DNA of 64,000 nucleotides, taken from assembly GCA_948567375.1 (NCBI GenBank), contig OX419762.1, positions 23,576,608 through 23,640,607 on the forward strand. The letters are read 5' to 3'. The notes below the pieces were generated by a model. It did no database searches and was not told the DNA's origin. It worked only from the letters and a program-made list of their open reading frames with translations. Each line of letters opens with the position of its first letter. The stretch's first letter is position 1. Below are positions 1-9,446 of the stretch, piece after piece. The position numbers and the translations under genes were made by a program. Source of the DNA: Lunularia cruciata. Lineage: Eukaryota > Streptophyta > Marchantiopsida > Lunulariales > Lunulariaceae.

Positions 1-828
1 GGCAAGATAATGTTCCGCGTTCAATTCTACATTAGGCAGGAGGAGGCTATGAGAGCTCACTTGGAGAGAACATTAGGAGAGGAGAGGGCTGAACTTATGT
101 TAGAGAACCAAGATCCATTTGTATACCATGTAGTTCATTATGATGTCTTTGTGGTGATTTTGTACATCTTGTATACATGAGAGGAATTGGAGAGATTGTG
201 TGAGGTGGATTGCAGATTTTGGGGATTAAGGTGATTTTGGGCAAAATCTCATGTTTAAGATCTGGACTTGAGATTTTTACACATGATAGCTTGGGTTATC
301 TTTCAGTTATCACACTTAAAATTATTGTGAGAGCTTCTATGTGCACTGGGCTAGAATTTTTGAAAGTTGATAGGGTAAAGTGCTCCCGCAACTACATGCT
401 CTTTGGAAAATTGTACAGAGTCTGCCATTTCTTCAATTTTCAGTGAATTGTCCTGAAAATTTCCAAGAAATTTTTAGTGTATTGTATCCTACCTGCTGCC
501 ACAAAAATTAGAGAGAGATCGTTCTTGCACAGGGAGTAATGAGTTTTTGAAGTGAAGGGGGTTGTTTTCAGACCAAATCTGAAATATGGGTACTGAATAG
601 AAAGGTGTCTAGGCCAAATGGCTTGATGAAAAGATCTGAAATTTTGCAAGGAGGGACGCCCTAGAGTTGTGATCAAGTGTGAAAAATTTCAAAGGACTAT
701 GACATAGTGGTTGAGATATTTGAGTGACATTGTGAGGAAGGGTCAATTCTACAGAGTGGAGATCTCATGCATGAGGAGTTTGAGATCAACAAAAAGCATG
801 TTTTAGTGTTTAGATTCATCTTGGGAAC
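1..828 (+). other. 5' untranslated internal region of G1 copy A
   Basis: No coding potential recognised. From about 481 onward it aligns with 21939-22229 in G1 copy B, sharing phrases such as gtattgtatcctacctgctg, so it is the leader between the off-window 5' LTR and the pre-gag ORF. Short ORFs here (210-446 plus, 440-676 minus) have no family features. Confidence 0.6.
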
Positions 829-1302
829 ATGGAGGGTCATCAAGAGTGGAAATTGAGATTATGCAAGGTTCTCCAAGGGATTGAGGTGATTGTAGGGGTG
901 GATTTGAGGAAAAGAGAGTTTAAAATAGAATTTGAAGAGAGTGTTGAGAGGATCCAGAAACCTACACCACTTGGAGGAAAGAGTGAGTCTAAGTGCTTTC
1001 CGTGTGGAGAGAAAAGACATAAGGTAAGTTCATGTCCATTGACCTTTGAGAGCAAGAGATTGAGGGAAAGGAGAGGCTTACTTGACTTGGGTTTGCATGT
1101 TGGACCTTCTTCACCAAGATTGGGAGGGAGAAGATCTAAGACCAAGGAGTTGTGTGAGGTTTGTGGAGAGGAAGGACTTCCAAAAGGACATGAGTGTAGT
1201 GGCATAAAAGCACTTTTGGAAACTTTGGTGAAGGATCTTGGAGAGAGTCTTAGTACAACTACAGAAATACTACCACCTTCATCAGCTAGTTCTCAAGATT
1301 AG
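829..1302 (+). CDS. G1 pre-gag ORF with CCHC zinc knuckle (copy A)
   Basis: An uninterrupted 157-residue ORF upstream of gag. Around residues 62-75 it carries CFPCGEKRHKVSSC, a C-x2-C-x4-H-x4-C knuckle of the retroviral nucleocapsid type, and near residue 110 a second Cys/His cluster CEVCGEEGLPKGHEC. The C-terminus is Ser/Thr-rich. The same ORF, broken, is present in copy B at 22230-22759, so it belongs to the family. A nucleic-acid-binding role is inferred from the knuckle only. It could be a detached piece of an older gag or an accessory ORF; I do not recognise a named product. Confidence 0.6.
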   Translation: MEGHQEWKLRLCKVLQGIEVIVGVDLRKREFKIEFEESVERIQKPTPLGGKSESKCFPCGEKRHKVSSCPLTFESKRLRERRGLLDLGLHVGPSSPRLGGRRSKTKELCEVCGEEGLPKGHECSGIKALLETLVKDLGESLSTTTEILPPSSASSQD

Positions 1303-1535
1303 TGATGGAGATAATCTTTCAACTCATGGATAAACTATCCATGAGAGTTAGATTAATATGCACTCTAGGATTTGATGTTGCTATAGAAATCTTGGAGCAA
1401 CCTGAACCTTTTGTGTTCACTAGAGTGGATTATTCTCAGATGGCGTTAGTCATTTATATACTCTATTGGTAATAGAGAGAGAGAAAAAAAAGAAAAAAAA
1501 ATTTTGAGAGAAAAGAAAGATAGTGAGGTGTTGAG
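1303..1535 (+). other. Spacer between pre-gag ORF and gag
   Basis: Non-coding linker in G1 copy A with a purine-rich stretch at about 1470-1503 (gagaga followed by A-rich runs) just before the gag ATG at 1536. No other signal seen. Confidence 0.5.
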
Positions 1536-1899
1536 ATGGGAAAACTTTCGGTTTTCTTTGGCAAGGATGGAGAAGATGTGGAGGCCTTTGTGAGAGACTT
1601 CAAGAGAGCTTGCATAGGGAACAATGAGAGGAGGAAGAATGAGTGGGTCTCATTATTACCAGATTTCTTTGAGGATGCAGCACTTACATGGTATGAGTCA
1701 GAATACCAAAAGAGAGAGAGGAGAGATGGGGAAGAGGAGTCTTGGGAGACTTTGACTTCAGCACTCATTGAGAACTTTCTTCCTGATGAGAGTTATGAGA
1801 GATTGATGAGTGAGGTTACATTTCTTAAGCAAGGAGAAGGAGAGAAAGTGAGAGTCTATGTGGAAAGAGTGGAAAAGTTGGAGTCCAGATTTTGCATAG
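1536..1899 (+). pseudogene. gag: G1 gag, N-terminal part, interrupted by solo LTR
   Basis: Starts at the ATG at 1536 (MGKLSVFFGKDGEDVEAFV) and reads as a plant retrotransposon gag capsid domain: alternating charged helices, the pattern ALTWYESE, and a later ENFLPDESYERL segment typical of Retrotrans_gag. The frame is lost at 1900, where a G2 solo LTR starts; the ORF reads 56 bases into the LTR and stops at 1955. The rest of gag resumes at 3814. Gag would form the cytoplasmic virus-like particle. Shows no other break in this part. Confidence 0.85.
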
Positions 1900-3813
1900 T
1901 GTGGTACCCACATTTTTCATTTTGGATGAGTTTAGAAGAAGAAATGCCTTGCTGAAACCAAATTGAAACCAAATGGAGAAGAAATGAGTGCAAACCTGTG
2001 ATTTGATCAGACCCGAAGAAGTCGACTTCATGTTAGAGGAAGAAGGACTTGGATTAGATCAAACCCGAAGAAGCTTACTTCGTGTCAGAGGAGGGAAAAA
2101 CTCGGAGCAGACGTTAAGGAGGGCAAACCCAAAGGAGAAATAGAAGTTGTAGGTCAGGATTCTTGCGGAGGCTATATCTCAATGACCACAACTCCAAATC
2201 AAGCATGTTATATTTCGTTGGAAACGTCTTGTTCAGGGCTTTCCATTGCCACCAAAATCGCAAAGTTTGCAGGTGTGTAAAAGAAGTTACAAGCATTTGA
2301 AGTTTCAAGAGTAGATGTATTTCGGGTCAAAGTGTCTTCGGGTCAACGTGACTTCGTACTTTGGACTTCATACTTCGTACTTCGGGCTTACATGACTTCG
2401 GGTCTAAAGACTTTGCCTCAAGATGAAGATGACTAAATCAAAGGTAGCCGGACCTCGGAGTGCAGTGAAGGTGTTTTTGGGAGTTTTGCCAGAGGGATCA
2501 GAGGAAGTTAGAGTAGGGAAAGAAGATAGTTAGGATACCTATGACTTCAATTTCAGTTCTGATTAAAGATATGATAGAAATTGAAGGAGAAATAATAGTA
2601 GTGAATAAACCCGAAGTGCAAGATCAGACAGTAAGTGTCTTCGGGTTAGTAACATGAGTGATTAGGGGAAAATGGATTACAAATTGAAGGTGTAGATAGT
2701 GTACCCATGCTTTCAATTACAAATTCTTGATGATAACACAAAAGAATTAGTAAAGGAATTGATAGTAGTTACTCGAGGTAAGAGAGATAGGAGTGCAGGT
2801 GTCTTTGGATTTGACATTTGACACTTTAGAGAAGAGTGGGTCGAAAGATGAAGAGTTAGATAGATTACCCATTAGTGCAATTTCAGATCAGGAAAGAGAA
2901 TTGCTAGATCTGGTCAAAGAAGAGGAGATGTGAAAACCCGAGGACAGTGTAGTAAGAAGTAAGATTATTGCGGGTTTGGGTTTGAAAGCCAAGGAAGAAG
3001 TAGACATCGGATCGGATTAGTAACCGATTTGAGATTTGAAGGGGCAGATATGAAAGGTTGCATTGTCATTTTGGATCTGCAGGTTAGAACAGTTGTTGTA
3101 GAACGGTATAGTTGTTAGAACTGTCGATTGCTCACTACTTAAGAGTGGCATTTGCAAGAAATTGTTGTTCAGTGCTCATTATTTTTGAGAATAGATAAAG
3201 CGAAGTGCTGTGAAGTAGTGCTCGTCGCTTAAGCTTGATTCCGAGTATCAACTTTGCAATTGTGTTTGTGAATGTTTGGAGAAATTCAAAGTGCAAGTCA
3301 GAGTGATTGTTGGATACTAGATTCTACAACCTTGATCTTCATTCTGTGTGTTTGATCCTGAGTGAAGTGCAATCAAAGCAATGCCTTGACAGATCTGAGA
3401 GGAATTGTAGTGTTGGTAGTATTTTGCATTTGTGAGTGCAGTGCGAAGTTGATGTGAAGCAATTTCAATCGAGGAAGTTGTGCCTTCAGGGGAAGGGTAG
3501 AACACAATTCTGAGGCGAAGTCGTTTTGCAATGAAGTGCCATTTTCGGGAGAGCCTGAATCATCACAATCAAGATTGTTTGGAAAGATTTGATGGAGTTG
3601 TGATTATGGAGTGTTAATTTGTGACAAGACTACGAGTCAGTGTTTGTTACTCTCTTCTGGGTGTGGTTTCTACCTGAGAGATTAAAGATGCAACCAAGAA
3701 GAACTACTTTGTTACTGTTTGCTTTGTATTTGGACATTTGTGACTTGTATCTCTGCGGGAACGAACTTTACTTACCCGATTACCGCAAAAGTGATATTTG
3801 CCGGGTTGTCACA
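1900..3813 (+). mobile_element. G2 solo LTR, short type (1.9 kb), inserted in G1 gag
   Basis: Begins TGTGGTACCCACA and ends GGTTGTCACA, flanked by the 5-bp target-site duplication CATAG at 1895-1899 and 3814-3818. TG...CA ends plus a 5-bp TSD identify an LTR-retroelement integration, and no internal region remains, so this is a solo LTR left by LTR-LTR recombination. The first ~0.9 kb is unlike the coding G2 LTRs; from about 2790 it matches their last part, including the tail of the LTR ORF ending near 3018 and a CTACTTAAG box at about 3136. It disrupts gag of copy A and is younger than that element. Confidence 0.92.
2315..2420 (+). repeat. Degenerate short tandem repeat around acttcgggt
   Basis: Within the short-type G2 LTR, units resembling gacttcgggtcta recur roughly every 12-20 bases (tcgggtcaaagtgtcttcgggt, then several acttcgtactt/acttcgggct units). 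Equivalent clusters occur in other short-type LTRs at about 34300-34375 (reverse), 37505-37600, 38590-38660 and 63665-63740. Possible U3 enhancer repeats; function not shown. Confidence 0.55.
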
Positions 3814-5071
3814 CATAGTGTTGAGGAAGGGTGGGGATGATGTGAAGACTACAATGATTGGCATAGAGGCCATGCTCACCAAGAATTTTGTGGGAAGGTT
3901 GAGACCACAAATTAGAAGCAAGGTGAGATATGAGAAACCTTCTTCCAAGGTTGAAGCTATCAAGATCGCAATTTGTATGGAGGAGAGTTTGGAAGAGGAT
4001 GAGAGTGATTTGGTAGTGAAGGAGGTTGTGCATCCTCCTCAAGGCTACAAGTATGGTGGAACTTCTGATACTTTGGTGACAAGGGTTGCACCACAAGTAG
4101 TAGTTGCTCCAATTCTTGCACCTCCACCAAAGGATCCACTTCAAACCATCACAGAACAACTTGCGGATCTCAAGATCAATGTGGTGCAACTATGGGAGAA
4201 GAGAGAGGTGGATCAGAATGTAGGGAGAGGGCCTAGGAGTTATGGAAACTATCCATATAGAGGAGGTAAACCAACCAACAATTTCAATGATAGAAATTGT
4301 TTTGGTTGTGGAGGAAGAGGCCATATCCAAAGGAATTGCCCAAATTCCACTTACCATGGAGGAAGGGGTTATGAGGGAGCCAATAGAGGGAAAGAGGGAG
4401 GTAGTGAAATCCAAGTGGCTCCTAATCCCAACAAAGGTAAGGGGATAGCATCCACAGATGTGGTTGAGAGCAAGTATGAGAAGGGAGAGTGCTCAAACTC
4501 CAAGGGTCTTAATTTGGAGCTTTTGGCACAAGAGAAGAAGAGAGCTCGTTTTGCAGAGGATGTTTACTCTTCTCAAGGATTTACTTCAAGCAAGGATACT
4601 CCTATGTCTACTAGGAGCACTTGCACCTCAACACCATCAACAACAAAGACTCCAAGGAAGAAGTTGGGGATGGAGGACTTCTTGATCTCAAAGCAACAAT
4701 GGAACTACAATGTGTTGGAGGATGTTGGTAGTCACAAGGCTAACATCATAGTGGACCAATTAATTGCTTTGAACCCTACCTTGAGAAAGGAGCTTAGAGG
4801 TGGTTTGAGTTCTACAAGGAGCAAGAAGAAGAAGAAGGAAAAAGCTCTAGTATCAATGGGGATGGTGGATGCCAAGCCAGCACCATGGGAGGCTTGTGAA
4901 TATGCCTCCAAGATTGATGTGAGAGTGAATGGTCATAACATCAAGGATGCATTGGTTGATGGAGGATCAGCAGTGAATGCCATGTCAAAAAGGTTGATGA
5001 AGAAGTTGGGTATGATACCCTCAAGACCTTCAAAATTTGTGGTAAGCATGGCAAACAAGCAACAAGTTTGA
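3814..5071 (+). pseudogene. gag: G1 gag C-terminal part with CCHC knuckle, and start of protease
   Basis: Resumes gag after the solo LTR. It holds a helical capsid segment, then a Gly/Arg/Asn-rich nucleocapsid with CFGCGGRGHIQRNC (C-x2-C-x4-H-x4-C) near 4300-4340. A Lys/Ser-rich linker follows, then the retropepsin start with ALVDGGSAVNAM near 4950-4990, where D-G-G replaces the common D-S/T-G. The frame ends at a TGA at 5069-5071 that is also present at the equivalent place in copy B. Reading from the in-LTR ATG at 3719 is an artefact: the first ~31 codons are LTR. Confidence 0.85.
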
Positions 5072-5473
5072 CCAGTAGGGGTGATGGATAAAGTGGTAGT
5101 TTCAATTATGGGAGTTCAAAATCTCATGACTTTCCAAGTCTTGAAGGATTCAAGCTATGACTTACTTCTTGGGAGGCCATGGTTGAGAGCAGCACACACA
5201 ACTGATCGATGGCACAAAGGGTACTTGAGGATTGGGCCATCAAACCATAGAGTCACAGTTCGTGTGACTAACACCACCAACACTTCACACTCAGATACAC
5301 CATCTTCTGATTATTGGGAATTAGATTCTGAAGAAGGAGCTTTAGGTGTGGACACAAGCATGGAGGAAGAGACTTCCACGGAGGAGGATGAATCTGAATC
5401 TGATTCAAATGTGTATCCCTTGTGTGCTATGGATTTTGCACCTAAGCCAGAGGTTTTGAAGGACCCAGACTAA
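5072..5473 (+). pseudogene. G1 protease C-terminal half and acidic linker to RT
   Basis: Continues in frame directly after the TGA at 5069. Contains the second part of the retropepsin fold, with the YDLLLGRPWL motif (the LGRPW element typical of plant Ty3/gypsy proteases), then an acidic Glu/Asp/Ser linker leading to RT. A TAA stop at 5471-5473 replaces a Lys codon present in copy B, so it is a private nonsense mutation. Aspartic protease would process Gag-Pol in the particle. Confidence 0.8.
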
Positions 5474-5479
5474 TCACCA

Positions 5480-6575
5480 TTGACACTTGAGGAGGTAGAG
5501 AGAAGGTTAGCTACCCTCAAGTATGGCCCAAATGTTACCAAGGAGGAGAAGGTGAGATTTGAGAAGATTTTCCGCAAGTTCATCCATGTGTTTGCTTTTA
5601 GTTACAAGGATTTGAAGGAAGTCACCTTGGAGGAGCACAAGATAGAGGTGGAGTCACATGCAAGACCAATCCACCAAAAGCAACGTTGCATTAGCCCACC
5701 AATATCTTTGGTTGTGAAGGAGGAGATTGATAAGCTCAAGGAGGCAGGATTTATCTTTGAGGTGGAGAATTCGGAATGGGTGTCTCCAATTGTCATTGTG
5801 AAGAAAAAGAATGGCAAGCTTCGGGTATGTGTGGATTACAAGAAGCTCAATGCTGTAACCAAGAAGGACTACTACCCATTGCCATTCATTGATGAGATCT
5901 TGGAAGAGGTTGCAGGTCATGAGAGGTACAGTTTTGGAGATGGTTATAGTGGATATAACCAAATCAAGATTGCACCAAAGCATCAACAACTCACCACATT
6001 CACCACACCTTGGGGAACTTACGCTTTCAAGGTCATGCCTTTTGGGCTTTGCAATGCTCCAACCACATTCTAACGATTCATGAACAAGGTATTTGAACCT
6101 TTCATTGGGAAATTTGTGAGAGACTTCATTGATGACTTTTGTGTCTATGGGAGCAAGGAGGAGCACTTTGAGCACCTAATCAAAGTCTTGCAACGCTTGG
6201 TGAGGCAAATGCATCACTCAACCCAGAGAAGTGCATTTTTGGATGTGAAGAAGGTCTACTTTTGGGGCACATCATCTCCAAGGATGGAATAGCAGTTGAT
6301 CCTGAGAAGGTGAGGAAAATCTCAGACCTTCCATTCCCTTCAAGCTTGACAAAGTTACACCAATTCTTGGGGATGGTTGGGTACTATAGGAGATTCATCT
6401 TCTCATTTTCCAACAAGGCTTATGCATTGACCATCTACATGAAGAAGGGTGTAGATTACATGGAGATTTTGGAAGACAAGGAGGCTCTCAAAGCTTTTGA
6501 GGAGCTCAAGCAATCCCTTGTTGTAGCTCCAATCTTGCTAAACCTGATTGGAGTAAGCCTTCCTCTACATTGATA
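5480..6575 (+). pseudogene. pol: G1 reverse transcriptase (copy A, broken)
   Basis: Ty3/gypsy RT in order: IHQKQRCISPP and EEIDKLKEAGFI (N-terminal region), SEWVSPIVIVKKKNGKLRVC, DYKKLNAVTKKDYYPLP, YSGYNQIKI, FGLCNAPTTF, and the catalytic DFIDDFCVYG (F-x-D-D box) near 6125-6150. The last part contains LGMVGYYRRFI. Breaks relative to copy B: TAA at 6071 (Gln codon lost), a one-base deletion near 6195, and deletions near 6535-6575. Would copy element RNA into DNA in the cytoplasmic particle; not functional here. Confidence 0.9.
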
Positions 6576-7225
6576 CTTCTAATGTAGCTATAGGATGCAG
6601 TCTTAGTCAATTAGACCAAGATGGGCATGATCATCCAATAGCTTATGCTAGTAGGCAGATGGTTTCAGCAGAGAAGAACTACTCTGTCACGGAGAGAGAA
6701 GGGTTGGCAGTGATCTTTGGTCTCAAGAAGTTTAGACACTACTTGATTGGAGGGAAAGCCACCGTTGTCATGGATCACAAGGCTTTGAAGTACATCTTCA
6801 ACAATCCTAATGTTGAAGGGAGACTAGCAAGGTGGATGATACTCTTATCTGAGTATGACTACACCATTGAGGATAGGCCAGGAAAGAAACATGCAAATGC
6901 TGATTTGTTATCAAGAGCCTATGATGATGATGGAGATGAGCTAGTGGATGATTCCTTCCCGGATGAGGAGCTCATGACAATCTCAGTCACTCAAGAGGTT
7001 CCAATGGAGTACAAGGAGATTGTGGATTTTGTGACAAGAGGTAACTATCCAGAAGGGATGCATGCTAGGGAGAGGAAGGCCCTTGCAGCAAGATCTAGAC
7101 CTTACATAATGGTGAAGGATATTCTTTTTCACCAAGGAGCAGATGGTCTACTTCGAAGAGCAATGGGTAAGGAAGAGTCTATCCTACTCAGAAAGGAGTT
7201 TCATCAAGGTTTAGTATGTGGATGA
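6576..7225 (+). pseudogene. pol: G1 RNase H (copy A)
   Basis: Ty3/gypsy RNase H with the conserved blocks HPIAYASRQM, NYSVTEREGLAVIFGLKKFRHYL, VVMDHKALKYI and HANADLLSR, followed by the spacer into the integrase zinc finger. The ORF starts at the Met at 6659, but coding similarity begins upstream at about 6580. Ends in a TGA at 7223-7225 where copy B has an Arg codon (GRHF in B). Degrades the RNA strand during reverse transcription. Confidence 0.88.
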
Positions 7226-8278
7226 CACTTTGTAGGAAAGGTGACTGCTTTCAAGATTCTAGATGCAGGTTACCATTGGAGATGGATTTTCAAGGATTGT
7301 CTTGATTATTGCAAAACTTGTCATGTTTGTCAAGCTTTTGCTAGAAAGTCTACATCCACTCCACCACTTAGATCAATTCCATTGCTAGGACCTTTTGAGA
7401 AGTGGGGAATTGATTTTGTAGGTCCTCTCAATAGAACCCCAAGGAACAATCGGTACATTGTGGTAGTTACTGATTACCTTACCAAGTGGGTTGAGGCTAG
7501 ACCATTGAGGGACAAGAATGAAGATGAAGTGGGTAGATTTCTTTATGAACGCATTATCACTAGGTTTGGATGCCCTTTGGAGTTGGTTTCTGATAGAGGA
7601 GGAGAGTTTACAAGAAGCATTACTACAGCCATGCTACGACATTTCTCTATCACCCATAAGAGTAACTACATCCTATAAGCCAAATTCCAATAGCTTGGCA
7701 GAGAGAACCAATCAGACCTTGTGCATGATGTTGGCCAAAGATGCAGAAATGGAAGGGGCTAAACATCATTGGGACAAGAGGATTCATGCAGTTTTGTGGG
7801 AGTATAAGACAACTATGAAAACTTCCACCGGATATTCTCCATTCCAATTGGTGTATGGTATTGAGTCTACCTTACCTATTCACTTTGATCTTCCTACCTT
7901 CCAAAGCATTCATAGGAGATTGAAGAAAGCACAAGGAGGTGATGCAGAGAAGTCAAGGAAGGATCAACTCATGGAGTTGGAAGAGGCAAGAGCAGTTGCT
8001 ATGGTTCAAGTGGAGCAAGCCCAAAGGAAACAAAAGGAGAGCTATGACAAGAGGCAAGACAAGAAGAAGGTGGAGACTTTCAAATAAGGTGATTGGGTAA
8101 TGTTTTTTGATTCCATTGGATTCAAAAGAGTGCAAAAGAAGTTTTTGCCTAAGTACTTTGGACCTTTCATAGTGGAGAAGGTGTGGGGCAATTACACCTA
8201 TGATCTCAAGGAGTTGGGAAGAAGACACTTTGATAGGATTAACCATGATAAGTTGAAGATGTACCATAAAAGGTAGAG
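7226..8278 (+). pseudogene. pol: G1 integrase (copy A, broken)
   Basis: HHCC region with CKTCHVCQ, then the DDE core: first D in WGIDFVGP, second D in LVSDRGGEF, E in NSLAERTNQ. A GPY/F-like C-terminal region follows (YFGPFIVEKVWGNY, then DLKELGRRHFDRINHDKLK). There is a frameshift near 7660, and a TAA at 8085 replaces a Glu codon. No chromodomain follows; the frame ends at about 8278, 46 bases before the LTR. Integrase inserts the cDNA in the nucleus. Confidence 0.88.
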
Positions 8279-8310
8279 AGACCTTCACTTTGAGGACAAA
8301 GTGAAAACTT

Positions 8311-8324
8311 AGTCCGGGGGTAAA
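8311..8324 (+). promoter_or_regulatory. Polypurine tract of G1 copy A
   Basis: agtccgggggtaaa lies immediately 5' of the LTR start TGTAACAC; the same segment precedes the copy B LTR as agtccggatgtaaa. Position and G-richness fit the plus-strand primer site. Confidence 0.65.
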
Positions 8325-9015
8325 TGTAACACTCATTTGTGCATGTGTATGGTATTGTGATATTTGGCTTGGTATTACAAGTACTTAAGAGATATTATTT
8401 ATATAGAGATAAAGGATGGTTCTATATTAGTCATGGTTAGCTAAAGTTAGTCATAGCTAAGATAGAGGGGACCTTACTTTAGAGGAAGTAGAAAAGATGA
8501 GCACCACTATTTTGGATTTTAGTGTGTTGACTTGGTATTATTCATAGGTGTTTGGCTTTGAGGAAAGAGTTGAGAACTCTTGGGCCCGCAAGCCTTTTTG
8601 TTTTGGATTCTTCTTTAGTCCAAGGATAGTGCATGTGAAGGAATCCTTGACTTAGTGGTTGGGTCAAGATAAGACCACATGCTTAGGGGAATATGCCCAT
8701 GTGAATGGATATTCCTTTCTACTTTTTGACTTTACTTGACTTTTAGTTTAGTAACTTGAGTTACTATGGAAATTAGTAACTTTGGTACGTAACTATTTCA
8801 CAAGTATATAAACAAGGGGTGAGGAGGTACTCATCATCCTTCATTTGCAACTATCTCTCTCTCATTGAGTTCTCTAGTGAGCAATGTCTTGAGTCTTGGA
8901 GTGTTAGCCTTGGAGGAGTATGATAGAGTTGGGGTTCCTTGCCTTCTTAGTCCATGGTGCGCTACCATAATAGCCATCAGAGGTTCATCCTGAGTGAGAG
9001 ACAGGCCGGCTCACA
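8325..9015 (+). repeat. 3' LTR of G1 copy A (691 bp)
   Basis: Starts TGTAACAC and ends GGCTCACA. Closely similar LTRs lie at 26829-27516 and 30667-31363, with partial ones at 34785-35194 and 55107-55466. A TATATAAA box at 8805-8812 is followed by the likely R/U5. The right junction enters G2 LTR sequence in minus orientation (E1 3' LTR), which dates A as younger than E1. Confidence 0.9.
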
Positions 9016-9446
9016 GTCCATCGAGCCGGATTGCCTCTTTTCCCTTCCACCTTGGGACCCTCCTCACAATTACTAGCAGCAATCTTTGCCATCACTCTCG
9101 GGAAACTAAAATTCCAATTCCATGCTAAAAATGTAATGCAAAGTCTAATCAAGACTTTGATTCTAGCCACTACATCTACTCTTCAAATTGCAAATCCTCT
9201 CACCGCCAACGCGTTGGCCACCTTCTTTGCCATGATCTGTTCTCTCGTTCCATGATGTTGGAAAATACGACCCTCTCCTGGACGAGACACTCTAACTCCC
9301 TCAAGGTTTCGGAAAATCTCACTCTCGATGGGCTTCTGGACATGCATTATTGCAAGACTACTATTGAGAGGAATTGGAAATTTACTCAGAGTATTCAACT
9401 TCTCCCTGTGCAGTCGCAATTTTATATTGCTCCAAATCACAATCAT
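9016..9446 (-). pseudogene. G2 LTR ORF, N-terminal fragment in E1 3' LTR
   Basis: Fragment of the unrecognised G2 LTR protein. Starts at the same Met as in the 5' LTR, M-x-x-IW-x-NIKL, contains KPIESEIFRN and RVSRPGEG, has a stop after residue 87, then continues with FLAWNWNFSFP and EGPKVEGKRGNPARW before copy A cuts it. See the fuller copy at 16768-19317. Confidence 0.75.

Larger units (their letters stand above)
1..9015 (+). mobile_element. G1 copy A: Ty3/gypsy LTR retrotransposon, 5' end outside window
   Basis: Internal region followed by a 3' LTR (8325-9015). The order is leader, pre-gag ORF, gag with CCHC knuckle, protease, RT, RNase H, integrase, polypurine tract and LTR, which is the Ty3/gypsy order with integrase after RNase H. 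No 5' LTR or primer binding site is visible, so the left end lies outside the window. Comparison with copy B shows the reading frame broken by several nonsense codons and small indels, and gag is split by a 1.9-kb solo LTR at 1900-3813. No chromodomain is seen after integrase. The element ends inside the 3' LTR of E1, so it inserted there. Confidence 0.9.

Noticed and set aside
210-676. Short ORFs (78 codons each strand) near the window start
   Set aside because: They lie in the non-coding leader of G1 copy A and show no motif or conserved frame in copy B.
1900-3813. DNA-transposon interpretation of the TGTGG...TCACA units with 5-bp duplications
   Set aside because: E1 has the same unit at both ends of a gag-pol region, with a primer binding site and polypurine tract exactly at the inner borders, so these are LTRs. 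The ends are not inverted repeats beyond TGTG/CACA.
3719-5071. 450-residue ORF as a host zinc-finger gene
   Set aside because: Its first ~31 codons are solo-LTR sequence and the remainder is gag plus protease of G1, collinear with copy B.
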